A stretch of DNA of 50,591 bases from Bailinhaonella thermotolerans (GTDB taxonomy: Bacteria > Actinomycetota > Actinomycetes > Streptosporangiales > Streptosporangiaceae). The translations under genes and the position numbers were made by a program. Positions within the stretch are counted from its first letter, which is position 1. Each line of letters starts with the position of its first letter. The stretch covers positions 394 through 50,984 of the forward strand of contig NZ_QZEY01000030.1 in assembly GCF_003594875.1 (NCBI RefSeq). Reading direction: 5' to 3'. Below the pieces are notes generated by a model that was not told the origin of the DNA, ran no database searches, and saw nothing but the letters and a program-made list of their open reading frames with translations. Positions 7,814 through 16,023 of the stretch are shown piece after piece.

Positions 7814-7965
7814 CGCCCCGGCCCGCACCACCGCGCCACCCGCACCACGCCACCCGCACCACCGCGCCACCCGCACCGCGTCGCAGCGCGCCGCGCCGCG
7901 CCGGGCCGTACGGCACGAGCCCGGGCCCGCGCCGGCCGTACGGCACGGGCGGCGCGCGCGGCGGG
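7814..7965. repeat. Convergent-gene spacer with short direct and palindromic repeats
   Basis: The first half is made of imperfect CGCACCACCGCGCCACC-like repeats. The second half has two copies of GGCCGTACGGCACG exactly 30 bp apart, each containing the palindrome GCCGTACGGC (7905-7914 and 7935-7944). The two palindromes can also pair with each other to form a 10-bp stem around a 20-nt loop, so this is a plausible bidirectional terminator between the methyltransferase and the MBL hydrolase. Confidence 0.55.
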
Positions 7966-8781
7966 TCAGGGCACCGGGTCGTGGGAGGTGACGACCTCGA
8001 TCTGGCCCGGGTGGTCGCGCACGAGGCGGCGCAGCCGCGCCCGGTTGTGCGCCCAGGCGGCGTGGTCCTCGGCCAGCGCGCGCTGCGCCGCGCCCAGGCT
8101 CCGAGGCAGGGTCCCGGGCCCGCCCCGCGCCCGCCGTACGGCGTCGCCGGCCCGGCCGGGGCCGAGTTCCGCGCGCCAGAAGAGGGCGTCGCCGACGTGG
8201 AGCAGCCAGCCGCGCTCCGTCTCCACCGCGACGCCGGTGTGCCCGCGCGTGTGACCGTGCAGCGGGACCATGAGGACCGGCAGCCCGGGCAGCGGCTCGC
8301 GCACGGCCGCGAAGCCGTGCCAGGGCTCGCCCGCCTCCTCGTGGAGCACCCACGCGGGCCCGTGCGCCCACTGCCCCGCACGGTACCGGGGCCGCTCGCG
8401 CCACGTCGGCCGGGTCATCGCCGCGTGTTCCCTGGCGTGCAGGTGGACCAGCGCGCGCGGGAAGTCACGCAGGCCCCCGGCGTGGTCCGCGTCGAGGTGG
8501 GTGAGCACGATGTGGCGGACGTCGCCGGGGTCCAGCCCGAGCGCCTCGATCCGGCGGATCGCGGTCTCGGCGGGGTCGAGCGCGGGCCTGGCGCCGAACC
8601 TCAGCATCGGCCCCAGCGCCGCGCCCCCGTCGGCGACGTCGGCCAGCCCGAAGCCGGTGTCCACCAGCACCAGCCCCCGCTCGCTCTCGATCAGCAGGCA
8701 GCGGGCGCCTATCAGGCCGGAGGCGGTGCCGCGCAGCCAGCGGGGGCGCATGGTGCCGCAGTTGATGGTGTGTACGCGCAC
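7966..8781 (-). CDS. MBL-fold metallo-hydrolase
   Basis: About 271 residues. The zinc motif HxHxDH appears as THLDADHAGG, with the first histidine and the D-x-D-H group intact. A further metal histidine lies in GHTRGHTGVA, and the bridging aspartate in LLHVGDALFW. The family includes lactonases, glyoxalase-II-like enzymes and others, so the substrate is open; quorum-type lactone hydrolysis is one possibility only. I start it at GTG 8781 because TACCTT (minus strand) sits exactly 6 nt upstream, a leaderless arrangement; an in-frame GTG at 8808 would add nine residues. It lies 42 bp downstream of the threonine aldolase on the same strand. Confidence 0.9.
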   Translation of the reverse strand: MRVHTINCGTMRPRWLRGTASGLIGARCLLIESERGLVLVDTGFGLADVADGGAALGPMLRFGARPALDPAETAIRRIEALGLDPGDVRHIVLTHLDADHAGGLRDFPRALVHLHAREHAAMTRPTWRERPRYRAGQWAHGPAWVLHEEAGEPWHGFAAVREPLPGLPVLMVPLHGHTRGHTGVAVETERGWLLHVGDALFWRAELGPGRAGDAVRRARGGPGTLPRSLGAAQRALAEDHAAWAHNRARLRRLVRDHPGQIEVVTSHDPVP

Positions 8782-8823
8782 GCGCCGAAGGTAACCCGGG
8801 GCGCACACGCGGACCAGCCCGGC

Positions 8824-9873
8824 TTAGGAGAGTTCCTCCCGGATCGCGGCGGCGAACGCGTCGATGTCCTCTTCGGTGGTGTCGAACGAGCACATCCAGC
8901 GGCACTCGCCGGTGCTCTCGTCCCAGGTGTAGAAGCGGAAGCGCTTGCGCACGCGCTCGGCCACGTCCGCCGGCAGGATCGCGAAGACGGCGTTCGCCTG
9001 CACGGGCCGGGTGATCTCCACGACGTCGCGCACGGCGTCGGCCAGCCTGGCGGCCATCGCGTTGGCGTGGCGGGCGCTGCGCAGCCACAGGTCGCCCGCG
9101 AGCAGCGCCTCGAACTGCACGGACACGAACCGCATCTTCGAGGCGAGTTGCATCGACGACTTGCGCAGGAACGGGATGCCGCGGACCGCGTCGCGGTTGA
9201 GCACGACCACGGCCTCGCCGAGCAGGAGCCCGTTCTTGGTGCCGCCGAACGACAGCAGGTCCACGCCCACGTCGGTGGAGATCGCGCGCAGCGGCACGTC
9301 CAGCGCGGCGGCCGCGTTGGCCAGGCGGGACCCGTCCACGTGGACGACCATGCCGCGCTCGTGCGCGTGGGCGCAGATCGCCGCCATCTCCGCCGGGGTG
9401 TAGAGGGTGCCCAGCTCGGTGGACTGCGTGATCGAGACGACCTTCGGCTGGGCCCGGTGCTCGTCGCCCCAGCCCCACGCCTGCCGGTCGATCAGCTCCG
9501 GCGTCAGCTTCCCGTCCGGCGTCGGCACGGTCATCAGCTTCAGCCCGGCGATCTTCTCGGGGGCGCCGCACTCGTCCACGTTGATGTGGGCGGTCTCGGC
9601 GCAGACCACGCCCTCCCAGCGCTCGGTCACCGCCTGGAGGCTCACCACGTTCGCGCCGGTCCCGTTGAACACCGGGAACGCCTCGGCCGTCTCGCCGAAG
9701 TGCGCCCGGAACACCTCCTGGAGGTGCTCGGTGTAGACGTCGGCGCCGTACGCCACCTGGTGCCCGCCGTTGGCGAGCGAGATCGCCTCCAGGATCTCCG
9801 GGTGGACCCCGGCGTAGTTGTCGCTGGCGAAGCCGCGCGCCGAGGGGTCGTGGCGGCGTCGTGCGTCGGTCAT
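8824..9873 (-). CDS. Low-specificity threonine aldolase-type PLP enzyme
   Basis: About 349 residues of fold-type I PLP enzyme. Landmarks are FASDNYAGVHPEIL at the N-terminus, the AETAHINVDECGAPE stretch with its PLP-stacking histidine, the D180-G-S-R motif, and the Schiff-base lysine K213 in SFGGTKNG. It should cleave L-threonine or L-allo-threonine to glycine and acetaldehyde, or act on another beta-hydroxy amino acid. ATG 9873 is chosen because an AGGACAG ribosome site lies upstream; the frame stays open to 9936. In the actinomycete loci I recall, a threonine aldolase sits beside the SDR and DUF6421 genes, which agrees with the order here. Confidence 0.9.
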   Translation of the reverse strand: MTDARRRHDPSARGFASDNYAGVHPEILEAISLANGGHQVAYGADVYTEHLQEVFRAHFGETAEAFPVFNGTGANVVSLQAVTERWEGVVCAETAHINVDECGAPEKIAGLKLMTVPTPDGKLTPELIDRQAWGWGDEHRAQPKVVSITQSTELGTLYTPAEMAAICAHAHERGMVVHVDGSRLANAAAALDVPLRAISTDVGVDLLSFGGTKNGLLLGEAVVVLNRDAVRGIPFLRKSSMQLASKMRFVSVQFEALLAGDLWLRSARHANAMAARLADAVRDVVEITRPVQANAVFAILPADVAERVRKRFRFYTWDESTGECRWMCSFDTTEEDIDAFAAAIREELS

Positions 9874-10137
9874 GTGGTGCTGTCCTGTCCTGTGCTGCCC
9901 TGTGATCGAGGGGATGGCGTACGGCTCCCGCCGCACCTCACCGCGAGGGTACGGCCCCGCCCCGCCTCCGCGGCCCGGGGCCCCCCGCGTTCCGGTCCGG
10001 ACCCGCCGGCCTGGCCCGCGCGGCGCGGGCCCCTGTACGGCTCGCGCCCGGGGCCGCCACCGCGCGAGACGGGGCGGCCGGGCCGTGGGCCGTACGGGAG
10101 GCGGGCGGGAGCGGGTCGGGAGGCGGGCGGGAGCGGG
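9874..10137. other. Spacer with degenerate GTACGG palindromes
   Basis: 264 bp between the SDR and the threonine aldolase. It has a CCTGT-type short repeat near 9890-9903. A degenerate long stem has GTACGGC (10035-10041) pairing with GCCGTAC (10089-10095) and more GC pairs inside. The same GTACGGCTCGCG word occurs at 3030 and 15311. I see no coding potential; the stem may partially terminate the DUF6421-SDR transcript. Confidence 0.5.
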
Positions 10138-10830
10138 TCAGGTGGTGAGGTCCACGCGGGCGCCGTTGAGGTCGGCGGCGGGCTTCTTCCACAGGCCCGC
10201 GACGGCCTCGGCGAGGTCCGCGACGTCGGTGAACCCGAGGAACTTGGCCTCCGGCTTGGCGGCCCGCATCGCGTCGTCCACCAGCGCCTTGACCACGAGG
10301 GTGACGGCGGCGGACTCGGTGCCGCGGAGTGCGTCGGCGAACGCCAGCATCCACGTCTCGGCCGCGACCTTGGCGGTGGCGTAGCAGGCGTTGTTCTCGG
10401 TCGGCTTGGCGGCGGCCTGGGCGGAGACGATCGCGAAGCGGCTGTTCTCGCTGCGCTTGATCGCGCCTTCGAAGGCCAGCGTCGTGTGCTGGAGGGTGCG
10501 GACGAGCAGGTCGTGCAGCAGCGCCCAGTCGCCGAGGTCGGTCTCGGCGAACGAGGACGCGCCGCGCCACCCGCCCACCAGGTGGATCACGCCGTCCACG
10601 CGGCCGTGCCGCTCCTCGACCCGCCCGGCCCACCCGCGCACGGCGTCGAGGTCGAGCAGGTCGATGACCTCGCCCTCCACGCCCTCGGGCGCCGCCGACA
10701 ACGCGGCGTCCAGGCGTTCCTTGTCGGCGTCGGCGGCGACGACCGTCGCGCCCGCCTCGGCCAGGCGCCGCGTCACCGCGCGCCCCGCCGGGCCGCCCGC
10801 GCCCGCCACCACGATCACGAGACCTTTCAT
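10138..10830 (-). CDS. Short-chain dehydrogenase/reductase
   Basis: A 230-residue Rossmann enzyme. The nucleotide loop is VAGAGGPAGRAV, the strand-4 region is HLVGGWRG in place of the usual NNAG, and the catalytic pair is Y-A-T-A-K. An acidic D after strand 2 (AADADKERL) suggests NAD(H) preference. The ATG overlaps the stop of the DUF6421 gene (ATGA), so the two are translationally coupled and probably act on the same metabolite. The substrate is unknown. Confidence 0.88.
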   Translation of the reverse strand: MKGLVIVVAGAGGPAGRAVTRRLAEAGATVVAADADKERLDAALSAAPEGVEGEVIDLLDLDAVRGWAGRVEERHGRVDGVIHLVGGWRGASSFAETDLGDWALLHDLLVRTLQHTTLAFEGAIKRSENSRFAIVSAQAAAKPTENNACYATAKVAAETWMLAFADALRGTESAAVTLVVKALVDDAMRAAKPEAKFLGFTDVADLAEAVAGLWKKPAADLNGARVDLTT

Positions 10831-12932
10831 GCGGCCCGAACCCCCCTCGTCGACTCCACCACATCTGCGAGCTTACGGCGCAGCGCCTCGTAGAACATGC
10901 TCAGGGGGAACTCGTCGGGCAGCACGGCGTCCACCGCGCTCTTGGGGAACCCCTCGGCCGGGAGCGCCCCGGCGCCCCGCGCCCAGGTCGAGGCCGGGTG
11001 CGGCGCGACGTAGGCGGCGACCAGCTCGTGCGCCGCCAGCCAGTGGGCGAGCTTGGGCCGGTCGATGCCGTCGCGGTAGAGCTTGTCCACCTCGCCGCGC
11101 AGCCCCGCGACCGCGTCGGGGACCCGGTCCCAGTCTATGGACAGGCTGTTGTCGGTCCACCGTACGACGTCGTTGCGGTGCAGGTAGGCGAACAGGAGCT
11201 GGCCGCCGAGCCCGTCGTAGTTGCGCACGCGCTCGCCCGTGATCGGGAACCGGAACAGCCGGTCGAACAGGATCGCGTGCTGGACGTAGCGGGCGTGCGG
11301 GACGCCCTCGGCCTCCAGCTTCACGGCCTCGCCGAAGGCGGTGAGGTCGCAGCGCAGCTCCTCCAGGGCGTACATCCAGTACGGCATGCGCTGCTTGATC
11401 ATGAAGGGGTCGAACGGCAGGTCGCCGTGGCTGTGGGTGCGGTCGTGGACCAGGTCCCACAGCACGAACGTGTCCTGGGCGAGCTCCTGGCTCTCCAGCA
11501 GGCGCGCGGCGTCCGGCGGCAGCGCGAGCTTGAGCGTGCGCGCGGCCGCGGCGCTGACGGCGCGGAAGCGGGCCGCCTCGCGGTCGCAGAAGATGCCGCC
11601 CCAGGTGAACCGCTCGGGCTTGTCGTGCACGCTCACGGTCTCGGGGAACAGCACCGCCGAGTCGGTGTCGTATCCGGCGGTGAAGTCCACGAACGCGATC
11701 GGGACGAACATCGGGTTGTCGTACCGCTCGCGCTCCAGGTCGGCCAGCCAGCTCGGCCAGACGGTGCGGATCAGCACGGCCTCGAAGTTGCGGTTCGGGT
11801 TCCCGTTCTGGGTGTACATCGGGAAGACCACCAGGTGCTCGCGCCCGTCCACCCGCTGCAGCTCGGGCCGGAAGGCCAGCAGCGACGGCAGGAAGTCGGG
11901 CACGCCGTACCCGCTCCCGGCCCAGCGGCGCAGGTCGTCCAGGACGGCGGCCAGATAGCCGGCGTCGTGCGGGAACAGCGGGGCCAGTTCCCCGATCGCC
12001 TCGCTCATCGCCGCGACGGCCGGGGCGGGGTCGCCGCGCTCCACGGACCCGTCCTTGGCCTGCAGCGGCCGCAGCTCCTCGACCGCGGCCTTCAGCCGCT
12101 CCCACGCGGGGTGCGCGGTGACGGGGTGCGCGGCCGCCGAGCCCGCCGAGCCCGCCGCGGCGCCGGCGGGGGCGGAGGCCGGGGCCGGGCGGCGGGCCGC
12201 CCAGGTCACGACGTTGCCCCACAGGGTCTCGTGGTCGTGGTCGCCGATCGAGTCGTCGCCGAACAGGTCGGAGTCGGCGAACACCACGACCCGCCCCTCC
12301 CCGGCGCGTACGGCCGCCGCCAGCGGCTCCCCGGCCGGATGCGCGGTCGGCGAGGTCCGGAACAGCACCTCGGCCTCCGGCCCCACCCGCACCACGCCGG
12401 TGCGGTAGAACACGGCCGACCGCGCCCCGGCGAGCAGGTCCTCGGCCCCGTCGGCAGGGGCGGGCTCGCCGCGCACCCAGGCCGCGACGCCGCGCTCGCA
12501 CCTGGCCGGGTCCTGCGCCATCGCGTGCGCGATCCCCAGCCCGAACCGGCCGAGCAGGTCGTTGAGGTTGTTGCCGTACTTGTCCTGTTCGTACTCCCCC
12601 AGGACGACCAGTCCGCCGCCCTCGCGCACGAACGCCTCGACCGCGTCGAGCTCGGCGTCCCCGAGCACCGGGTCCCCGCCGATCGTGCGCTCCCACCTGC
12701 TGTCGGAGGGGTGCGCGATCACCAGCACGTCGCACCCGGCCAGCACCTCGGGGGTCAGCGCCCCCTCGGCGTGCGCCGCCACGTCGTGCCCGAGCCGCCG
12801 CAGCCGCTCCGCCGCCCGCGTGTACGCGCTGTCCTCGGGATATCCGGGATTCATCCCGGCCGCGACCTCCCGCCGGATGCTCCACGCCTGGCCGTGCGCC
12901 TCATCGAACAGAACCCGGGGGAACGCCCTCAT
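10827..12932 (-). CDS. DUF6421 protein fused to an N-terminal glutamine-amidotransferase-like domain
   Basis: About 701 residues. ATG 12932 is preceded by AAGGAGG with 5-nt spacing. Residues about 5-240 form a flavodoxin/GATase-1-like domain (VLFDEAHGQAW, CDVLVIAHPSDS, FVREGGGLVVLGEYEQDKYGNNLN, VVVFADSDLFGDDSI), similar to DUF4350/ThuA-like folds and without a clear catalytic Cys-His triad. A low-complexity Ala/Pro linker follows, then the DUF6421 part to the end. Its strongest block is LWDLVHDRTHSHGDLPFDPF ... YALEELRCDLTAF, with a H-x3-H-x-H cluster and Glu-Glu-Leu-Arg that looks metal-binding. As I remember them, Streptomyces DUF6421 proteins are only about 460 residues and lack the N-terminal domain. 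Function unknown. Confidence 0.82.
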   Translation of the reverse strand: MRAFPRVLFDEAHGQAWSIRREVAAGMNPGYPEDSAYTRAAERLRRLGHDVAAHAEGALTPEVLAGCDVLVIAHPSDSRWERTIGGDPVLGDAELDAVEAFVREGGGLVVLGEYEQDKYGNNLNDLLGRFGLGIAHAMAQDPARCERGVAAWVRGEPAPADGAEDLLAGARSAVFYRTGVVRVGPEAEVLFRTSPTAHPAGEPLAAAVRAGEGRVVVFADSDLFGDDSIGDHDHETLWGNVVTWAARRPAPASAPAGAAAGSAGSAAAHPVTAHPAWERLKAAVEELRPLQAKDGSVERGDPAPAVAAMSEAIGELAPLFPHDAGYLAAVLDDLRRWAGSGYGVPDFLPSLLAFRPELQRVDGREHLVVFPMYTQNGNPNRNFEAVLIRTVWPSWLADLERERYDNPMFVPIAFVDFTAGYDTDSAVLFPETVSVHDKPERFTWGGIFCDREAARFRAVSAAAARTLKLALPPDAARLLESQELAQDTFVLWDLVHDRTHSHGDLPFDPFMIKQRMPYWMYALEELRCDLTAFGEAVKLEAEGVPHARYVQHAILFDRLFRFPITGERVRNYDGLGGQLLFAYLHRNDVVRWTDNSLSIDWDRVPDAVAGLRGEVDKLYRDGIDRPKLAHWLAAHELVAAYVAPHPASTWARGAGALPAEGFPKSAVDAVLPDEFPLSMFYEALRRKLADVVESTRGVRAA

Positions 12933-12944
12933 CCACCCCTCCTT

Positions 12945-12960
12945 GAGAAAAGTTCTTCTC
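12945..12960. promoter_or_regulatory. Inverted repeat next to the DUF6421 ribosome site
   Basis: GAGAA-AAGTTC-TTCTC is a perfect 5-bp-arm inverted repeat directly upstream of the ribosome site. The neighbouring 12961-13020 is the most AT-rich stretch for several kb. On the minus strand it offers TTGTGT and TATATT 16 bp apart as a promoter. The repeat may be an operator or a small hairpin masking the ribosome site; both are inference. Confidence 0.45.
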
Positions 12961-13180
12961 CGACAACCACCCAACGCCGAAAAATATACACACACACTCC
13001 CTATACACAACATTTCCTCCCCAACCAGTTGAAAGATCGCAGCTCACCCCAGCGGGAAACCGCGAGCCGCGGGCGAGCCCGCCCGAGGACGAGAGGCGCG
13101 AGCGGCCGGGCGAACGCCGGGGCATGAGCGCGAGCGGGCCGGGTCGCGCCGGTCCCGGGGATTCGGGGGCGCGGGATCGG

Positions 13181-15364
13181 TCAGGGGCGGGAGAGGTCGG
13201 AGGCGGCGGGGACGGGGAGGTCGGCCCGGACGTGGTAGCCGCCGGAGGGCCGGGGCCCGGCGGTGAGGGTGCCGCCGAAGAGGGCGGCGCGTTCGCGCAT
13301 GCCGATGAGGCCGTGGCCGCCGGAGCGGGGGGCGGGCGGGGAGGCCGGGGACGGGGGCTTGGCGGCCCCGTCGTCGGTGACCTCGATCCGGAGGCCGCCG
13401 GGGAGGCGGCGCAGGCTCACCCTGGCCCGGGTGGCGGCGGCGTGCTTCACCACGTTGGTCAGCGCCTCCTGGATGATGCGGTACGCCGACAGGGCCAGCG
13501 CGGGCGGTAGCCCCGCGACATCCCCCTCGACCTCGACGTCCACCGCGACGCCGGCGAGGCGGACCCGGTCGGCGAGGTCGCCCACGGAGGTCAGGTCGGG
13601 GCGCCGGACCGGTTCCGCGACGTCCGGCGGCGTGCCGCCCGCCCCCGGCGGAACCGCCCCGGCCGGAACCGTCCCCGCCGGAACCGTCCCGGCGGGAGCG
13701 ATCGCCTCGGCCGCTCCGACCGGAGCCGTCCCGGCGGCGGGCGGGCCGGGGCGGAGGGTGGCGAGCATGGTGTCGAGTTCGGCGATGGCCTGGGCCCCCG
13801 CGTGCTCGACCCCGGCCAGGAGGCGGCGTTCGCGGTCGGGGGCGGCGGCGAGGAGGGGGCGCAGGTCGCGGGCGCGGGCGAGCATGGCCGTGACGCTGCC
13901 GGTGACCACGTGGTGCAGCTCGCGGGCGATGCGGGAACGTTCCCCGGCCACGGCGTGGCGGGCGCGCTCCTCGCGTTCCACCGACAGGCGCGTGTTGCGC
14001 TCGGTCAGCTCCACCGCGCGCTCGATCTGGCGGCGGAGCAGCACTCCCCCGGCGTACGAGATCGCGATGAGCGTGCCGAACACCATGAGGTCGGTGTACG
14101 TGGCCTCGGCCTCCCTGGACACCGCCGTGAGGAGGAACTGCGCCACGGCCGCCGTGATCAGCACGCCGCCCGCCCAGCCGCGCCGCCCGCGCAGCGGCAC
14201 CCGCGCCCCCGCCGTGTGCAGCAGCAGGAGCAGCGCGACGAAGCGCCACAGCGGGTGCTCGGCGGGCGTGCTCGGCCAGATCACGTTCAGCACGAGGACG
14301 ACGCAGGCCGGCGCGCCGAGCGGCCACCGCCGCCGGACCAGCACGACGCCCGAGGTGACGACGGCCGCCACGCTCCACCACACGGGGTCGTCGTGGATGG
14401 GCCCGCCGTCGGGGAACGCGTCGAAGAACTCGACCAGCACGCCGCCCACGGCGAGCAGCACCGCGATCACCCAGTCCCCGGCGGGCAGCCCCAGGAGGCG
14501 CGGGAGCGGCCGGGGCACCCACCCGGGCTCCGTGTCCGGCGGGCCCCCGCCGTCCCCCCGCGCCGGCCCGGGAGCGCGCAGCGCGCCGAGCATGATCCGC
14601 AGCTCGTCCACGGCCTCCCGCCCGAGCCGTTCCAGCTCCAGCAGCAGCCCGCGCTCCCGCTCCCGCCCCTCGCCGAGGACACGCCGCAGCGCCCCCGCCT
14701 GCATGGTCATCACGCTCACGCTGTGGGCGACGACATCGTGCAGCTCACGCGCCACGCGCCGCCGCTCCTCGGCCACCGACTCCCGCGCGCGCAGATCCCG
14801 CTCGGCGGCGAGCCGCACCCCCTGCCCGGCCAGCCACGCCGCCCGGTCGATCTGCCGCCGCAGCGAGATCCCGGCGAAGTACGCGATCCCCAGCAGGGCG
14901 AACGCCACCAGCAGGTCCCGCACCGTCCGCTCGGCGTCGAGCGGCTGCATCGCCAGGACCACCCCGGCGACGAGCAGCAGCCCGGCCACGCCCCGCCTCC
15001 CCCGGAGCGGGACCCGGCTCCCCATCGTGTAGGCCACGATCAGCGCCGCGCACACCTGCCACGTCGCCCACTGCTCCGGCAGGTTCCGCCACGGCCCCAG
15101 CATCGTCGCGATGAACACGGCCGCCACCGCGAACGGGTACGCCCGCCGCGCGATCAGCAGGAACCCGGTGACCAGCGCCCCCGCCTGCCACCACACCGTC
15201 GACTGGTGCCCCTGCGCGATCAGCTCCTCGACGGCCCCGACCACGCCCAGCGCGACCCCGATCGCCGCGTCCGCCCCGGAGACCCGCCGCCGCGCCCCGC
15301 CCGGGAGCCGTACGGCTCGCGCGAGCCGTACGGCGGGGGCGGGGTGGACGGCGGGCGGGCTCAT
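13181..15364 (-). CDS. Tandem double-module NarL-family sensor histidine kinase
   Basis: 727 residues, about 1.8 times a normal kinase of this family. Module 1: membrane helices (about 35-165), then a HisKA_3 dimerisation domain with intact ELHDVVAHSVSVM (His209), ending at GALRAPGPARG without any ATPase domain. Module 2: a new set of helices (about 297-445), a second HisKA_3 box that is degenerate (ELHHVVTGSVTAM; the acid after His484 is His, and the second conserved His is Gly), an Ala/Pro/Gly linker, then one complete HATPase domain (IIQEALTNVVKHA, VTDDG, GGHGLIGMRERAALFGG). Both modules share RVPLRGRRG before the last helices, showing common descent. ATG overlaps the regulator stop (ATGA). 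The frame is continuous, so this is not an annotation split. Confidence 0.9.
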   Translation of the reverse strand: MSPPAVHPAPAVRLARAVRLPGGARRRVSGADAAIGVALGVVGAVEELIAQGHQSTVWWQAGALVTGFLLIARRAYPFAVAAVFIATMLGPWRNLPEQWATWQVCAALIVAYTMGSRVPLRGRRGVAGLLLVAGVVLAMQPLDAERTVRDLLVAFALLGIAYFAGISLRRQIDRAAWLAGQGVRLAAERDLRARESVAEERRRVARELHDVVAHSVSVMTMQAGALRRVLGEGRERERGLLLELERLGREAVDELRIMLGALRAPGPARGDGGGPPDTEPGWVPRPLPRLLGLPAGDWVIAVLLAVGGVLVEFFDAFPDGGPIHDDPVWWSVAAVVTSGVVLVRRRWPLGAPACVVLVLNVIWPSTPAEHPLWRFVALLLLLHTAGARVPLRGRRGWAGGVLITAAVAQFLLTAVSREAEATYTDLMVFGTLIAISYAGGVLLRRQIERAVELTERNTRLSVEREERARHAVAGERSRIARELHHVVTGSVTAMLARARDLRPLLAAAPDRERRLLAGVEHAGAQAIAELDTMLATLRPGPPAAGTAPVGAAEAIAPAGTVPAGTVPAGAVPPGAGGTPPDVAEPVRRPDLTSVGDLADRVRLAGVAVDVEVEGDVAGLPPALALSAYRIIQEALTNVVKHAAATRARVSLRRLPGGLRIEVTDDGAAKPPSPASPPAPRSGGHGLIGMRERAALFGGTLTAGPRPSGGYHVRADLPVPAASDLSRP
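13651..13695. repeat. 15-bp tandem repeat coding the kinase linker
   Basis: Three units of GAACCG(C/T)CCC(C/G)G(C/G)C(G)-type sequence at 13651-13665, 13666-13680 and 13681-13695. On the minus strand they encode the repeated P-A-G-T-V linker between the second dimerisation domain and the ATPase domain of the tandem kinase. The repeat sets linker length and may vary between strains. Confidence 0.8.
15307..15334. repeat. 28-bp perfect palindrome inside the kinase 5' end
   Basis: Bases 15307-15320 and 15321-15334 are exact reverse complements with no loop; the arms contain GCCGTACGGCTCGC. It encodes the quasi-repeated A-V-R-L-A-R-A-V-R-L near residues 11-20 of the tandem kinase. The arms match the terminator stem at 3030-3066 over GTACGGCTCGCG, so this looks like a dispersed palindromic unit lying within a coding region. 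Confidence 0.85.
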
Positions 15365-16023
15365 CGCGGGACGTCGCCGGGGCGGACCACGCCGGACTCG
15401 TAGGCGAAGACCACGGCCTGGGCGCGGTCGCGGAGGGAGAGCTTCATCAGGACCCGGGCCACGTGCGTCTTGACGGTGGCCTCCCCGACGTAGAGCTGGG
15501 CGGCGATCTCGGCGTTGGACAGACCCCTGGCCAGCATGCGCAGGACCTCCAGCTCGCGGGGGGTGAGGTCGGCCAGCTCGCGCGGCGGGACGGGGTCGTG
15601 GCGGCCCGCGAAGGAGGCGATCACGCGGGTGGTGACGGCCGGGTCGAGCAGGGCGTCCCCGGCGGCGACCACGCGCACGGCGTCGATGAGCTGCTCGGGG
15701 GGCGAGACCTTGAGCAGGAACCCGCTGGTGCCGGCGCGCAGGGCGGCGTAGAGGTTCTCGTCGGTGTCGAAGGTCGTGAGCATGATGATCTTCGGCGGGT
15801 GGGGCGAGGCCAGCAGCTTGCGGGCGGCGGCGAGCCCGTCGAGGCGGGGCATGGAGATGTCCATGAGCACGACGTCGGGGCGGTGGCGCTGCGCGACGGC
15901 GACGGCCTCCACGCCGTCGGCCGCCTCGCCCACGACCTCCAGGTCGGATTCGGTCTCGACGACCAGGCGCAGCCCCGCGCGGACCATGGCCTGATCGTCG
16001 GCGATCACCAGGCGGATGCTCAT
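15361..16023 (-). CDS. NarL/LuxR-family response regulator
   Basis: 220 residues. The receiver domain has the acidic pair DD (9-10), phospho-acceptor D55 in VVLMDISMP, the switch Thr in MLTTFD and a conserved lysine in FLLKVSPP. The output domain is a GerE-type HTH (LTPRELEVLRMLARGLSNAEIAAQLYVGEATVKTHVARVL). It binds DNA as a dimer after phosphorylation by the kinases encoded around it. Both neighbours overlap it by ATGA (16020-16023 and 15361-15364). It is the only regulator for three kinase genes, so it is the integration point of this operon. Confidence 0.95.
   Translation of the reverse strand: MSIRLVIADDQAMVRAGLRLVVETESDLEVVGEAADGVEAVAVAQRHRPDVVLMDISMPRLDGLAAARKLLASPHPPKIIMLTTFDTDENLYAALRAGTSGFLLKVSPPEQLIDAVRVVAAGDALLDPAVTTRVIASFAGRHDPVPPRELADLTPRELEVLRMLARGLSNAEIAAQLYVGEATVKTHVARVLMKLSLRDRAQAVVFAYESGVVRPGDVPR

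Noticed and set aside
7814-7965. Short repeats resembling a small CRISPR or satellite array
   Set aside because: Units are imperfect, abutting, and lack unique spacers; no cas genes are near.
7078-10893. 1271-codon plus-strand frame
   Set aside because: It spans the methyltransferase, a repeat-rich spacer, and three minus-strand genes; composition is that of a shadow frame and no family matches.
13181-15364. Two separate kinase genes joined by a frameshift or missed stop
   Set aside because: The frame is continuous through both modules and there is no remnant ATPase domain in another frame at 14550-14620; module 1 simply ends and module 2 begins.
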